Source: an uncultured Pseudoclavibacter sp. (GTDB lineage Bacteria; Actinomycetota; Actinomycetes; Actinomycetales; Microbacteriaceae). From it: 64,000 nt of DNA. Shown here piece by piece: positions 34,550 to 43,492 of the stretch (positions are counted from its first letter, which is position 1; each line of letters starts with the position of its first letter). A model generated the notes under the pieces. It saw nothing but the letters and a program-made list of their open reading frames with translations, had not been told where the DNA came from and ran no database searches. The stretch spans positions 3,361-67,360 of the forward strand of contig CAMIMS010000004.1 of the NCBI GenBank assembly GCA_946221025.1, written 5' to 3'. The position numbers were made by a program, and so were the translations under genes.

Positions 34550-34948
34550 TTAGACGCGACGACGCTTCGGGGGGCGAACGCCGTTGTGCGCCTGCGGGGT
34601 GACGTCCGAGATCGAGCCGACCTCGAGGCCGGCGGCCTGGAGCGAACGAATCGCCGTCTCGCGACCCGAGCCCGGGCCCTTCACGAACACGTCGACCTTC
34701 TTCATGCCGTGCTCCTGCGCCTGGCGGGCGGCCGACTCGGCAGCCATCTGTGCCGCGTAGGGCGTGGACTTGCGCGATCCCTTGAAGCCGACGCCACCCG
34801 ATGACGCCCAGCTGATGACGGCGCCGGTGGTGTCAGTGATCGACACGATCGTGTTGTTGAAGGTGGACTTGATGTGCGCCTGGCCTACGGCGACGTTCTT
34901 CTTGGCCTTGCGGCGGGGCTTGCGTGCCACGCTCTTGGGGGTTGCCAT
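34550..34948 (-). CDS. rpsK: 30S ribosomal protein S11
   Basis: 132 residues with a basic start (KPRRKAKKNVAVGQAHIKS), TFNNTIVSITDTTGAVISW and the closing TPQAHNGVRPPKRRRV. It lies in the platform of the small subunit near the E-site. Between rpsM (156 bases upstream) and rpoA. Confidence 0.97.
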   Translation of the reverse strand: MATPKSVARKPRRKAKKNVAVGQAHIKSTFNNTIVSITDTTGAVISWASSGGVGFKGSRKSTPYAAQMAAESAARQAQEHGMKKVDVFVKGPGSGRETAIRSLQAAGLEVGSISDVTPQAHNGVRPPKRRRV

Positions 34949-35104
34949 GTACTCGTACTCCTCGGAACGGTGTTTCGCTGATGCTTGGGGCGATGCGAAC
35001 GGATGCGCATCGCGGGCGAAGTCTTTTGGCCGGCCGTGTGGGCAAGTGCGCAGCTATCGCGATGGGATGCGCTGCTTTGCCGGGGCGGGGCCTCGACTCG
35101 CGGA

Positions 35105-35479
35105 CTAGCGGGCCTTCTTCTTACCGGCGACGGTGCGCTTGGGACCCTTGCGGGTGCGGGCGTTCGTCTTGGTGCGCTGACCGCGAACGGGAAGGCCGCG
35201 GCGGTGACGCAGACCCTCGTAGCTTCCGATTTCGACCTTGCGACGGATGTCGGCAGCGACCTCACGGCGAAGGTCACCCTCCACCTTGAAGTTGCCCTCG
35301 ATGTAGTCGCGCAGGGCCACGAGCTGGTCGTCAGTGAGGTCCTTCACGCGGATGTTGCCGTCGATGCCGGTGTCCTCGAGGGTCTTCAGAGCGCGGGTGC
35401 GACCAACGCCGAAGATGTACGTGAGTGCGACCTCTACGCGCTTGTCGCGCGGAAGGTCGACACCTGCCAAACGTGCCAT
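35105..35479 (-). CDS. rpsM: 30S ribosomal protein S13
   Basis: 124 residues: MARLAGVDLPRDKRVEVALTYIFGVGRT, then RHRRGLPVRGQRTKTNARTRKG at the basic end that touches the P-site tRNA. The 244-base gap to rpmJ contains a seven-base-stem hairpin at 35618-35636. Confidence 0.97.
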   Translation of the reverse strand: MARLAGVDLPRDKRVEVALTYIFGVGRTRALKTLEDTGIDGNIRVKDLTDDQLVALRDYIEGNFKVEGDLRREVAADIRRKVEIGSYEGLRHRRGLPVRGQRTKTNARTRKGPKRTVAGKKKAR

Positions 35480-35723
35480 GGATGTACTCCTATGCGAGAC
35501 GAGGTGTGGTGCAGAAGCGGGGCCCCGGCCTCGTTCCGAAGGTGTCCCCGGATGGGCCGCGCGTGATCGCGCATCGCATCCGGTTCTTGCCTCTGCAATT
35601 CGATATTCAGTTGCCTGCGCGGTATTCGCTACCGCGTATTGAGTTATTCAGGTAAAGACGTGCTGTTGCGCAGTTTCAGCCGGGACGTTCATCGAACGAT
35701 GCTGCCCCGCTGCCGCGCGGCGA

Positions 35724-35837
35724 CTAGCCCTGACGCTGCTTGTGACGGGGGTTGTCGCAAATGATCATGACGCGGCCGTGGCGACGAATCACCTTGCACT
35801 TGTCGCAGATCTTCTTGACGCTGGGGTTGACCTTCAT
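35724..35837 (-). CDS. rpmJ: 50S ribosomal protein L36
   Basis: 37 residues, too short for common gene callers' default limits. Start ATG at 35837: MKVNPSVKKICDKCKVIRR, then HGRVMIICDNPRHKQRQG. The zinc ligands Cys, Cys, Cys and His are all present, so it is the zinc-binding (C+) type. It lies between infA and rpsM as usual. Confidence 0.95.
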   Translation of the reverse strand: MKVNPSVKKICDKCKVIRRHGRVMIICDNPRHKQRQG

Positions 35838-35979
35838 TGCTGTTCCTTGGTTTCGCTGGCCTCGTGCGGATCCGGTTGGATCCGCCGTTCCTTACAGCGG
35901 CGGTGCGTGACGCGACGGAACTCGGGTGCGAGCACAGTCACGTCGGCCAGCTCATGCCGGCCGGCCTGGTTGGCCGCGC

Positions 35980-36201
35980 CTACTTGTAGCGGTAGACGAT
36001 GCGCCCGCGCGTGAGGTCGTACGGGCTCAACTCAACGATGACTCGATCTTCCGGAAGGATGCGGATGTAGTGCTGCCGCATCTTTCCCGAAATGTGCGCG
36101 AGCACTTTGTGCCCGTTGGAGAGCTCCACGCGGAACATTGCGTTCGGCAATGCTTCGACGACCGAACCCTCGATCTCAATCACACCGTCTTTGTTGGCCA
36201 T
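35980..36201 (-). CDS. infA: Translation initiation factor IF-1
   Basis: 73 residues from the ATG at 36201 (MANKDGVIEIEGSVVEALPN); the open frame upstream to 36345 is not coding. OB-fold with MFRVELSNGHKVLAHISGKMRQ and IRILPEDRVIVELSPYDL. Binds the A-site during initiation. First gene of the alpha operon here; map, its usual upstream neighbour, is missing. Confidence 0.97.
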   Translation of the reverse strand: MANKDGVIEIEGSVVEALPNAMFRVELSNGHKVLAHISGKMRQHYIRILPEDRVIVELSPYDLTRGRIVYRYK

Positions 36202-36371
36202 AGCCTCACTGTCGCTAGGTTGGCGTGAGATACGACCGCTTCGCGAACACGATTCATCGCGTGAATCTCGCTCGCTGAGCCGCCGCATCCCAGTCAGTTG
36301 CACCGCGCACTGGTCGTGCGGGAACAGTGACCGTCGACAGCACAAAACTCCCGACGGAACACCGAAGATTC

Positions 36372-36400
36372 AGCATACGTTACTGGCCCGAATCGAGCAA
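36372..36400 (-). promoter_or_regulatory. Candidate promoter of the infA-rpmJ-rpsM-rpsK-rpoA-rplQ operon
   Basis: On the minus strand TTGCTC (36400-36395) and TATGCT (36377-36372) are 17 bases apart, about 170 bases upstream of infA. On the plus strand a TATACT box at 36409-36414 may belong to the divergent permease gene, without a clear -35. Confidence 0.6.
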
Positions 36401-36599
36401 GGCTGACCTATACTCGCGCGACTTCGCTCTCGCCCGCTGACGCGCCGCAACGGCGAATTCCGCTTCGGGTTGTTTGCATCCTACAAATTCCCCGCCCGGG
36501 GATGCGCTTGACGAGCCATGCACGCCCGCCCTGCGCTTGTTAGCCTCGCGGCGGATATTTGCCGGCTTTCGACGAGGAACGCCGAGAAGGGGACACCCA

Positions 36600-38093
36600 A
36601 TGACGAATCCACATGAGGGCGCGACCGCGGTCACGACCGACACCGCGCCGAACAGCACCGAACAGGGGCGCTTCAAGCGCACACTCGGCCGATGGGACGT
36701 CGTCGCCGTCGGCGTTGGCGCGATGATCGGCTTCGGCTGGGTGGTACTCACCGGAGACTGGATCACGGAGGCGGGAACAGCCGGCGCGGCACTCGCCATG
36801 CTCATCGGCGGTGCGATGATCGCCGTCGTCGCGCTGGTGTACTCAGAGCTGGTGGCGGCAATGCCGAAGGCCGGTGGCGAGCACAACTACATCATGCGGG
36901 CGATGGGCTCGAAGTGGTCATTCATCGGGTCGTGGGCGATTGCCGGCGGGTACATCTCGGTGGTCGTCTTCGAGGCGGTCGCCCTCCCCCGCACGGCGCT
37001 GTATCTCTTTCCGGAGCTCAACCAGATCAAGTTGTGGACGATCGCCGATAAGGATGTGTTCCTCACGTGGGCGCTGGTCGGATCCATCGCGGCGATCGTC
37101 ATCACCTTCATCAATGTGATCGGCGTGAAGGTCGCCGGAACCGTGCAGACCTTCGTCGTGGTCTTTCTGGTGGCGATCGGGCTGATGCTGGTTGCGGGCT
37201 CGGCCACCGGTGGCAGCACGGCGAATATGGAGCCGCTGTTCGTTGACGGATTCACCGGGTTCGTGGCGGTGCTTGTCGTCGTGCCATTCATGTTCGTCGG
37301 CTTCGACGTGATTCCCCAGACGGCCGAAGAGATCAAGCTCGCACCGAGAACGATTGGAAACCTCGCCGTTATCTCGGTCATCGTCGCCGCGCTCTGGTAC
37401 GTGATGACGATCCTCACCACCTCATCCGCCATTCCCGGTTCAGAGCTCGGGAACGCGAACCTCGCGACCGCCGACGCGATGGGCGCGCTGTGGGGCAATG
37501 AGTTCATGGCGAAGGTGCTCATCGCCGGCGGTATCGCCGGAATCATTACCTCGTGGAACTCGCTGCAGATGGGCGCCTCCCGGCTCCTCTACTCGCTCGC
37601 CCACACCGGCATGCTGCCCAAGTGGTTCGCGCGCATCCACCCGAAGTACGGCACGCCCGCGAACGCGCTCATCTTCATCGGCGCCCTCGCCACGATCGCG
37701 CCGTTCTTCGGCGAAGCGATGCTCGGCTGGATCGTTGATGCCGGCTCACCGCTGATCGTCATCTCGTACCTGCTGGTATCGATCTCGTTCGTGCTCCTTC
37801 GCCGACGCGAACCCGATATGGATCGGCCACTTCGCATCGGCGGTTCTGGCCGATTTGGCGAGGTCATCGGATGGACCTCGATCGTGGTGTGCGCGTTCCT
37901 GGCCGTGCTGTATCTGCCGGGCATGCCGGCCACCATCTCGATCCCCGCGTGGATCATGTTCGGGATGTGGTGGCTGATCGGCCTGTGGCCGTTCATCCGA
38001 ACGCCGAGCGTGAAAGCGGGGCCGGGAGTCGAGGACGAGCTCGTCGCGATCGCTCAGGGCCGCGGCCGAGCAGCGCGAGCCGATACCCCGTAA
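36600..38093 (+). CDS. APC-superfamily amino acid permease
   Basis: 497 residues from the ATG at 36600, behind GAGAAGGGG. About twelve hydrophobic segments; the first holds the substrate-binding unwound helix VVAVGVGAMIGFGWVVLTGDWI, then MPKAGGEHNYIMRAMGSKWSF and FVGFDVIPQTAEEIKLAPR, all typical of APC permeases. The C-terminus is cytosolic and Ala/Arg-rich. Substrate cannot be read; the two genes after it suggest an amino acid or amine degraded through glutarate. It opens a plus-strand cassette that sits between adk and infA. Confidence 0.85.
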   Translation: MTNPHEGATAVTTDTAPNSTEQGRFKRTLGRWDVVAVGVGAMIGFGWVVLTGDWITEAGTAGAALAMLIGGAMIAVVALVYSELVAAMPKAGGEHNYIMRAMGSKWSFIGSWAIAGGYISVVVFEAVALPRTALYLFPELNQIKLWTIADKDVFLTWALVGSIAAIVITFINVIGVKVAGTVQTFVVVFLVAIGLMLVAGSATGGSTANMEPLFVDGFTGFVAVLVVVPFMFVGFDVIPQTAEEIKLAPRTIGNLAVISVIVAALWYVMTILTTSSAIPGSELGNANLATADAMGALWGNEFMAKVLIAGGIAGIITSWNSLQMGASRLLYSLAHTGMLPKWFARIHPKYGTPANALIFIGALATIAPFFGEAMLGWIVDAGSPLIVISYLLVSISFVLLRRREPDMDRPLRIGGSGRFGEVIGWTSIVVCAFLAVLYLPGMPATISIPAWIMFGMWWLIGLWPFIRTPSVKAGPGVEDELVAIAQGRGRAARADTP

Positions 38094-38114
38094 CCTGTAA
38101 GGAGAACGCCAGCT

Positions 38115-38143
38115 GGCCGCGCACCCCGAGCGGGTGCGCGGCC
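38115..38143 (+). terminator. GC-rich hairpin between permease and CoA-transferase
   Basis: Perfect 12-bp stem GGCCGCGCACCC with its complement and a five-base loop, without a T-run. It may attenuate read-through or protect the permease mRNA. Confidence 0.5.
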
Positions 38144-38226
38144 GCAGCCGGGCAGTGTCGCCCCGCATCCTGGAGCCGGGGCGCTGCCTGCGCGCGTGCG
38201 CAAACCATTCGTAAGGAGGCGAATGC

Positions 38227-39492
38227 ATGCAACCCGATGAGGTTCTGGTCGGCTCAGCTCCGCTTGAGGGTCTGGTCGTCGCCGATTTCTCCCGGGTACT
38301 CGCCGGTCCCCTCCTCACCATGACGCTCGCCGATCTCGGCGCACGCGTGATCAAAGTGGAGCGGCCCGGCGCCGGCGATGACACTCGCGCATGGGGACCA
38401 CCGTGGTCGGCCACCGGCGCCACGTACTTCGAGGCCGTGAACCGCAATAAGGAGTCGGTGACGCTCGATCTTCGCGAACCCGGGGACCTCAAACTCGCGC
38501 GCGAATTGGCCACCCGCGCTGACGTGATGGTCGAGAACTTCAAAGCCGGCGGGATGGATTCGCTCGGGCTTGGATACGAGTCGCTCCGCGAAGACAATCC
38601 CGGCCTTGTTTACTGCTCCATCACCGGGTTCGGCACCAGTGGCGGTGCGTCCCTTCCCGGTTACGACTTCGTGGTGCAGGCACTCGGCGGCCTCATGCAC
38701 GTGACCGGTGAACGGGACGGCGACCCGATGAAGGTCGGCGTGGCGCTCGTTGACGTGTTGACGGCGAAGGACGGCGCGATCGGTGTGCTCGCGGCGCTGC
38801 GCGAACGCGAACGCACCGGAGTGGGCCGTCGCATCGACGTCAATCTGCTGTCGAGCCTGCAGGCATCCCTCGTCAACCAGGTGCAGGCGAACATTGGTGC
38901 GGGCGTGGAGCCGGGGCGTCTCGGAAACGTTCACCCATCCATTTCGCCGTACCAAACGCTTCGCGCATCCGATGGGCCGTTCGCGGTGGCGATCGGTAAC
39001 GACGGGCAGTTCCGTGCGTTCTGCGCAGCCCTCGGGTTGGATGAGCTTCCAACCGACCCGCGATTCGCCACGAACCCGGACCGGGTCGCGAACCGCGCCG
39101 CGCTCGATGCGCTGTGCCAGCCGGTGCTCGACACGAGAACCGCAGCCGAGTGGGAAGAGCGCCTTCGCGCGGCGCGGGTCCCGGTCGGCCGGGTCAACAC
39201 GATCGGTGAAGGGCTGGCATTCGCAGAAGAGCTCGGGCTTGAACCGGTCATCGACCTGCACGACCGAGAGGGGCTGGTAGTCGGCGCGGGCGTGCGCCAC
39301 CCGGCGACATTCACACCATCCCTCCCCCGCCGCGCCGATGCTCCCCCCGCGCTCGGGGCCGATAGCGATGCGGTGCGGGCATGGCTCTCCACTGCGGAGA
39401 ACGCCGGAACACCCTCTGCCCCGGCCACACCCGACAGATTCGCTTCTCCTCCATCCGACCGGACTGACCACGACGCGAAAGGCACGTCATGA
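38227..39492 (+). CDS. CaiB/BaiF family CoA-transferase, probably glutarate-specific
   Basis: 421 residues, ATG at 38227 with AAGGAGG eight bases upstream. Family III CoA-transferase: VVADFSRVLAGPLLTMTLADLGARVIKVE, the PGYDFVVQALGGLMHVTGE region, and VALVDVLTAKDGAIGVLAAL with the catalytic Asp. About 45 residues at the C-terminus are Pro/Ala-rich and unconserved. The stop overlaps the start of the acyl-CoA dehydrogenase by four bases. In Pseudomonas and others a family III CoA-transferase is paired with glutaryl-CoA dehydrogenase (gcdG-gcdH); here the pairing suggests glutarate activation from succinyl-CoA. Confidence 0.8.
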   Translation: MQPDEVLVGSAPLEGLVVADFSRVLAGPLLTMTLADLGARVIKVERPGAGDDTRAWGPPWSATGATYFEAVNRNKESVTLDLREPGDLKLARELATRADVMVENFKAGGMDSLGLGYESLREDNPGLVYCSITGFGTSGGASLPGYDFVVQALGGLMHVTGERDGDPMKVGVALVDVLTAKDGAIGVLAALRERERTGVGRRIDVNLLSSLQASLVNQVQANIGAGVEPGRLGNVHPSISPYQTLRASDGPFAVAIGNDGQFRAFCAALGLDELPTDPRFATNPDRVANRAALDALCQPVLDTRTAAEWEERLRAARVPVGRVNTIGEGLAFAEELGLEPVIDLHDREGLVVGAGVRHPATFTPSLPRRADAPPALGADSDAVRAWLSTAENAGTPSAPATPDRFASPPSDRTDHDAKGTS

Positions 39493-40649
39493 CCGACCTC
39501 TCAGACCTCCTCAACCTCGAAGACCAGTTCAGCGCCGAGGAGATCGCGCTGCGAGACCGGGTGCGCGAGTTCGTTGACCGCCGCATCCGCCCGAATATCA
39601 CGCAGTGGTACGAGAAGGCGGTGTTCCCCACCGAGATCGTTCCCGAGATGGCCGAGCTCGGCCTTCTCGGCATGCACATCAAGGGGTACGGATGCGCTGG
39701 GCGCTCGGCGGTCGAGTACGGCATTGCCATGCAGGAGCTCGAAGCCGGCGACTCGGGGCTTCGCACCTTCGTGTCGGTGCAGGGTTCGCTCGCCATGAGC
39801 GCGATCGCGAAGCACGGCTCTGAGGAACAGAAGGAGCGCTACCTTCCCGAGATGGCCGCCGGCCGCATGATTGGCTGCTTCGGACTCACCGAGCCGAACG
39901 CCGGATCCGACCCTTCGGGAATGGAAACGGTCGCCGTTCGCGAGGGTGACGAGTGGGTGCTGAACGGCAAGAAGCGTTGGATCGGGCTCGGCACGATCGC
40001 GAACATCGCAATCATCTGGGCGAGCACGAACGAAGGCGTTCGCGGCTTCATCGTGCCGACCGACACCGAAGGGTTCAGCGCGAAGGCGCTCGAGCCGAAG
40101 CTGTCGATGCGCGCATCGATCCAGACCGAAATCACGCTTGAGAACGTGCGTCTCTCGGAGGAGCAGCGGCTGCCCGGCGCGACGAGCCTGCGGGGCCCGT
40201 TCGAGTGCCTGAACGAGGCGCGCTACGGAATCGTGTGGGGCGCCATGGGTGCCGCCCGCGATGCATTCGAGGTTGCCGCGAAGTACACCGCTGAGCGCAA
40301 GCAGTTCGACAAGACGCTCAACAGCTTCCAGATCACGCAGGAGAAGCTCGTGAACATGGCGCTCGAGCTGCAGAAGGGTCAGCTGCTCGCGCTTCGCATC
40401 GGCCGGATGAAGGATGCGGGCACCCTCCAGCACCACATGATCTCGGTCGGCAAGCTCAACAACTGCCGCGAAGCGATCAAGATCTGCCGCGATGCGCGCG
40501 CCATGCTCGGCGGCAACGGTGTGCTCCTCGAGTACTCGCCACTTCGCCACGCCAACAACCTCGAGTCAGTTCGCACCTACGAGGGCACCGATGAGGTGCA
40601 CACGCTCATTCTCGGCCAGACGCTGACGGGCGTGAGCGCCTTCCGCTAA
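39489..40649 (+). CDS. gcdH: Acyl-CoA dehydrogenase, glutaryl-CoA dehydrogenase type
   Basis: 386 residues, coupled to the CoA-transferase by ATGA. FAD enzyme with GCFGLTEPNAGSDPSGMET, WVLNGKKRWIGLGTIANIAIIWA, KLSMRASIQTEITLENV, GPFECLNEARYGIVWGAMGAA, ARAMLGGNGVLLEYSPLRH and the YEGTDEVHTLILG box whose Glu is the catalytic base. The MRAS, CLNEARYGI and NLESVRTYEGT stretches are closer to glutaryl-CoA dehydrogenases than to straight-chain enzymes. It would oxidatively decarboxylate glutaryl-CoA to crotonyl-CoA in lysine or related catabolism. Substrate is inferred. Confidence 0.78.
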   Translation: MTDLSDLLNLEDQFSAEEIALRDRVREFVDRRIRPNITQWYEKAVFPTEIVPEMAELGLLGMHIKGYGCAGRSAVEYGIAMQELEAGDSGLRTFVSVQGSLAMSAIAKHGSEEQKERYLPEMAAGRMIGCFGLTEPNAGSDPSGMETVAVREGDEWVLNGKKRWIGLGTIANIAIIWASTNEGVRGFIVPTDTEGFSAKALEPKLSMRASIQTEITLENVRLSEEQRLPGATSLRGPFECLNEARYGIVWGAMGAARDAFEVAAKYTAERKQFDKTLNSFQITQEKLVNMALELQKGQLLALRIGRMKDAGTLQHHMISVGKLNNCREAIKICRDARAMLGGNGVLLEYSPLRHANNLESVRTYEGTDEVHTLILGQTLTGVSAFR

Positions 40650-40669
40650 GCGAGACCGCTCAACAACCG

Positions 40670-40702
40670 AATGGGCCCCGGGAACGATTTCCGGGGCCCA
40701 TT
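40670..40702. terminator. Bidirectional terminator between gcdH and adk
   Basis: AATGGGCCCCGG and CCGGGGCCCATT form a perfect 12-bp stem with a nine-base loop. It lies 21 bases after the gcdH stop and 25 bases after the convergent adk stop, so it can serve both. Confidence 0.8.
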
Positions 40703-40726
40703 CGTGTGCGTGATGACTCTGAGCGC

Positions 40727-41371
40727 TTAGGCGCCAACGCCCTTCTCGGCGAGGGCCGCTTCGATGCGCTCTGCCACCTCGTCGATCGACCCGAGGCCAT
40801 CGACGGTCACGACGATTCCGCGCGGGCGGTACGCGTCGAGCACCGGAGCGGTCTCGGCCTGGTACACGCGCTGGCGGTGACGGATCGTTTCTTCGTTGTC
40901 GTCATCGCGGCCCTGCTCCTGCGCGCGTTTGAGCAGTCGTTCGACGACTTCGTCCTCATTGGCCGTGAGCTCGATAACGGCGTCGAGCTCGACACCCTCC
41001 CGGGCGAGAATCGCGTCGAGCGCTTCAACCTGCGGGAGCGTCCGCGGGTACCCATCGAGCAAGAAGCCGGCTGCCGCGTCCGGTTCGCCAAGTCGCGACT
41101 CGATGAGCTCGTTCGTCAGCGAATCGGGCACGAGATCCCCGCGCGAGGTGATCTCCTGCACGCGTTTGCCAAGCTCGGTCTGCTCTTTGATATTCGACCG
41201 GAAGATGTCTCCCGTCGAAATCGCCGGGATGCCATGGCGCTCGGCGATGCCTTTGGCCTGCGTTCCCTTCCCGGCTCCGGGAGGGCCGACGATCAGCAGG
41301 CGCGGACCACCCTGAGCGGCGTCGGAGGAGGCGACAGTCTGTGCTGCCGAGGACGAGGTGTGTTCGGTCAT
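40727..41371 (-). CDS. adk: Adenylate kinase
   Basis: 214 residues. A 22-residue Ser/Ala-rich N-terminal extension precedes RLLIVGPPGAGKGTQAKGIAERHG (P-loop). Further marks are IPAISTGDIFRSNIKEQTELG and GFLLDGYPRTLPQVEALD; the lid is short and lacks zinc Cys. The start is kept at 41371 because it overlaps the secY stop by four bases. map, which normally follows adk, is absent. Confidence 0.95.
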   Translation of the reverse strand: MTEHTSSSAAQTVASSDAAQGGPRLLIVGPPGAGKGTQAKGIAERHGIPAISTGDIFRSNIKEQTELGKRVQEITSRGDLVPDSLTNELIESRLGEPDAAAGFLLDGYPRTLPQVEALDAILAREGVELDAVIELTANEDEVVERLLKRAQEQGRDDDNEETIRHRQRVYQAETAPVLDAYRPRGIVVTVDGLGSIDEVAERIEAALAEKGVGA

Positions 41372-42735
41372 CGGATGAGTCCTTCGTAGTGACGCTGCTG
41401 AAGCTGGGCGTCAACCTGCTTCACCGTCTCGAGTCCCACACCGACGATGATCAGCAGCGATGCACCGCCGAAGGGGAAGTTCTGGTTTCCGCCGATCAGC
41501 GAAAAGCCCAGCAGCGGGATGAGCGCGATCGTCCCGAGGTAGATCGAGCCCGGGAACGTGATGCGCGTGAGCACGTAGTTGAGGTACTCGGCGGTCGGTC
41601 GGCCCGCGCGAATGCCCGGGATGAATCCGCCGTGCTTCTTCATGTTGTCGGCGACTTCCTCCGGGTTGAACGCAATCGCGATGTAGAAGTACGCGAAGCC
41701 AATGATGAGGAGGAAGTAGATCGCCATATAGAGCGGGTTATCGCCCGACATGAAGTTGTCGCGAATCCACTGCACCCACGGCTCAGGGTCTTGACCCGGC
41801 GCCGGCTGGTTGAAGTTCGCAATGAGTGCGGGCAGATACAGCAGGGACGAAGCGAAGATCACGGGGATAACGCCGGCCTGGTTCACCTTGATCGGGATGT
41901 AGGTCGTGTTGCCGCCGTAGGTGCGACGCCCAACCATGCGCTTCGCGTATTGCACGGGGATGCGGCGCTGCGATTGCTCAACGAACACGACCGCGATCAG
42001 GATGAGCAGCCCGAGCCCGATGATCATCACCATCGCGCCAACACCGTCGGCACCGGCAGAGACCGCCATGAACGCAGAGGGGAACGTGGCCGCGATCGAT
42101 GTGAAGATCAGCAGTGACATACCGTTTCCGACACCGCGCTCGGTGATGAGCTCACCGAACCACATGATGATCGTGGTTCCCGCGGTGAGGGTCAGGATGA
42201 TCAGCAGCGTGCGAACAACGTTGATCCAGACGTTTTCGGGGTTCGCCGCCGTCTCCGGCAGCATGGTGATGACGTTCTGGCAGGCGGGGCTCGCGTTCGC
42301 ACCGAACAGCGCACCCGTGCGCGCGACCGTGACGATCGTGGTCGACTGCAGAACGGCCAGACCGATCGTGATGTATCGCGTGTACTGGGTGAGCTTCGAC
42401 TGCCCGGCCTGTCCCTCCTTATAGAGGGTCTCAAAGTGCGGAATGACCACGCGAAGCAGCTGCGTGATGATCGACGCCGTGATGTAGGGCATGATGCCGA
42501 GCGCGAAGATCGACATCTGCAGCAGGCCACCGCCCGAGAAGAGGTTGATCATGTCGAACAGCCCGGTGTCGCCCGTGGTCTCGGCCGCGGTAAGGCACTG
42601 CTCGACATTGGCGTAGTTCACGAACGGGCCCGGGATGAAGGTGCCCATCCGGTAAAGCGCGATGATGCCAAGTGTGAAGAAGACTTTGTTGCGAAGACCC
42701 GGGGTCTTCAGAACGCGCGCAATGGCACTGAACAC
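41368..42735 (-). CDS. secY: Preprotein translocase subunit SecY
   Basis: 455 residues with ten membrane segments, the channel of the Sec translocon. Marks: LRNKVFFTLGIIALYRMGTF, the plug region, QSQRRIPVQYAKRMVGRRTYGG and KHGGFIPGIRAGRPTAEYLNYVLTRIT in the large cytosolic loops that touch the ribosome. Follows rplO and is coupled to adk. Confidence 0.97.
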   Translation of the reverse strand: MFSAIARVLKTPGLRNKVFFTLGIIALYRMGTFIPGPFVNYANVEQCLTAAETTGDTGLFDMINLFSGGGLLQMSIFALGIMPYITASIITQLLRVVIPHFETLYKEGQAGQSKLTQYTRYITIGLAVLQSTTIVTVARTGALFGANASPACQNVITMLPETAANPENVWINVVRTLLIILTLTAGTTIIMWFGELITERGVGNGMSLLIFTSIAATFPSAFMAVSAGADGVGAMVMIIGLGLLILIAVVFVEQSQRRIPVQYAKRMVGRRTYGGNTTYIPIKVNQAGVIPVIFASSLLYLPALIANFNQPAPGQDPEPWVQWIRDNFMSGDNPLYMAIYFLLIIGFAYFYIAIAFNPEEVADNMKKHGGFIPGIRAGRPTAEYLNYVLTRITFPGSIYLGTIALIPLLGFSLIGGNQNFPFGGASLLIIVGVGLETVKQVDAQLQQRHYEGLIR

Positions 42736-42812
42736 GCTGTAGTCCTGCTTTCGTAGTTCTCTGGGAACGGAATCGGGGGCCGACGTAGTCGTCGACCCCC
42801 GATTCGGAATGC

Positions 42813-43307
42813 TTAGTTGACGGACCCGCCTGCGGCGACGATCTTCTGCTCAGCAGAGCCGGAGACCTTGTCTACCGTGACGTTCAGCCTAACTGCAATT
42901 TCACCGGTGCCCAGAACCTTGACGGGCTGGTTCTTTCGCACAGCGCCCTTGGCGACGAGGTCCTCGACCGTGACGTCGCCCCCTTCCGGGTAGAGCTCGG
43001 CGAGCGTGTACAGGTTCACGACCTGGTACTCAACGCGGAACGGATTCTTGAATCCGCGCAGCTTCGGGGTGCGCATGTGCAGCGGCATCTGCCCACCCTC
43101 GAAGCCGGCCGGCACGTTCTTGCGTGCACCGGTTCCCTTGGTACCGCGGCCGGCAGTCTTACCCTTCGAAGCTTCACCGCGACCAACGCGCTGGCGGCTC
43201 TTCTTGGAGCCGGGCGCCGGACGCAGGTGGTGCATCTTCAGCACCGAGCCATGGGTCTGCTCGGCACCGACCGCGGTCGCGGCGATGTCCTGCGGTTCGT
43301 TGCTCAT
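42813..43307 (-). CDS. rplO: 50S ribosomal protein L15
   Basis: 164 residues, with about 20 extra residues at the N-terminus. Core: LHHLRPAPGSKKSRQRVGRGEASKG style start of L15, GRGTKGTGARKNVPAGFEGGQMPLHMR and LGTGEIAVRLNVTVDKVSGSAEQKI. Overlaps rpmD by four bases. Confidence 0.97.
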   Translation of the reverse strand: MSNEPQDIAATAVGAEQTHGSVLKMHHLRPAPGSKKSRQRVGRGEASKGKTAGRGTKGTGARKNVPAGFEGGQMPLHMRTPKLRGFKNPFRVEYQVVNLYTLAELYPEGGDVTVEDLVAKGAVRKNQPVKVLGTGEIAVRLNVTVDKVSGSAEQKIVAAGGSVN

Positions 43308-43492
43308 TCGTCGACCTCCTCGACCGACACGAGGTGAGCCACAGCCTTCACGTAACCGCGGTTGATCGGGGTGTCCTCGCGCACAACGGTGTCGCCGATG
43401 CGCTTGAGTCCGAGCGACCGCAGCGTCTCACGCTGGTTGGGCTTCTCGCTAATGGTGGACTTGATCTGGGTGACCTTGAGACTCTTCGCCAT
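43304..43492 (-). CDS. rpmD: 50S ribosomal protein L30
   Basis: 62 residues: KVTQIKSTISEKPNQRETLRSLGL, then KRIGDTVVREDTPINRGYV. One-base contact with the rpsE stop and four-base overlap with rplO, a tightly coupled run. Confidence 0.96.
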   Translation of the reverse strand: MAKSLKVTQIKSTISEKPNQRETLRSLGLKRIGDTVVREDTPINRGYVKAVAHLVSVEEVDE

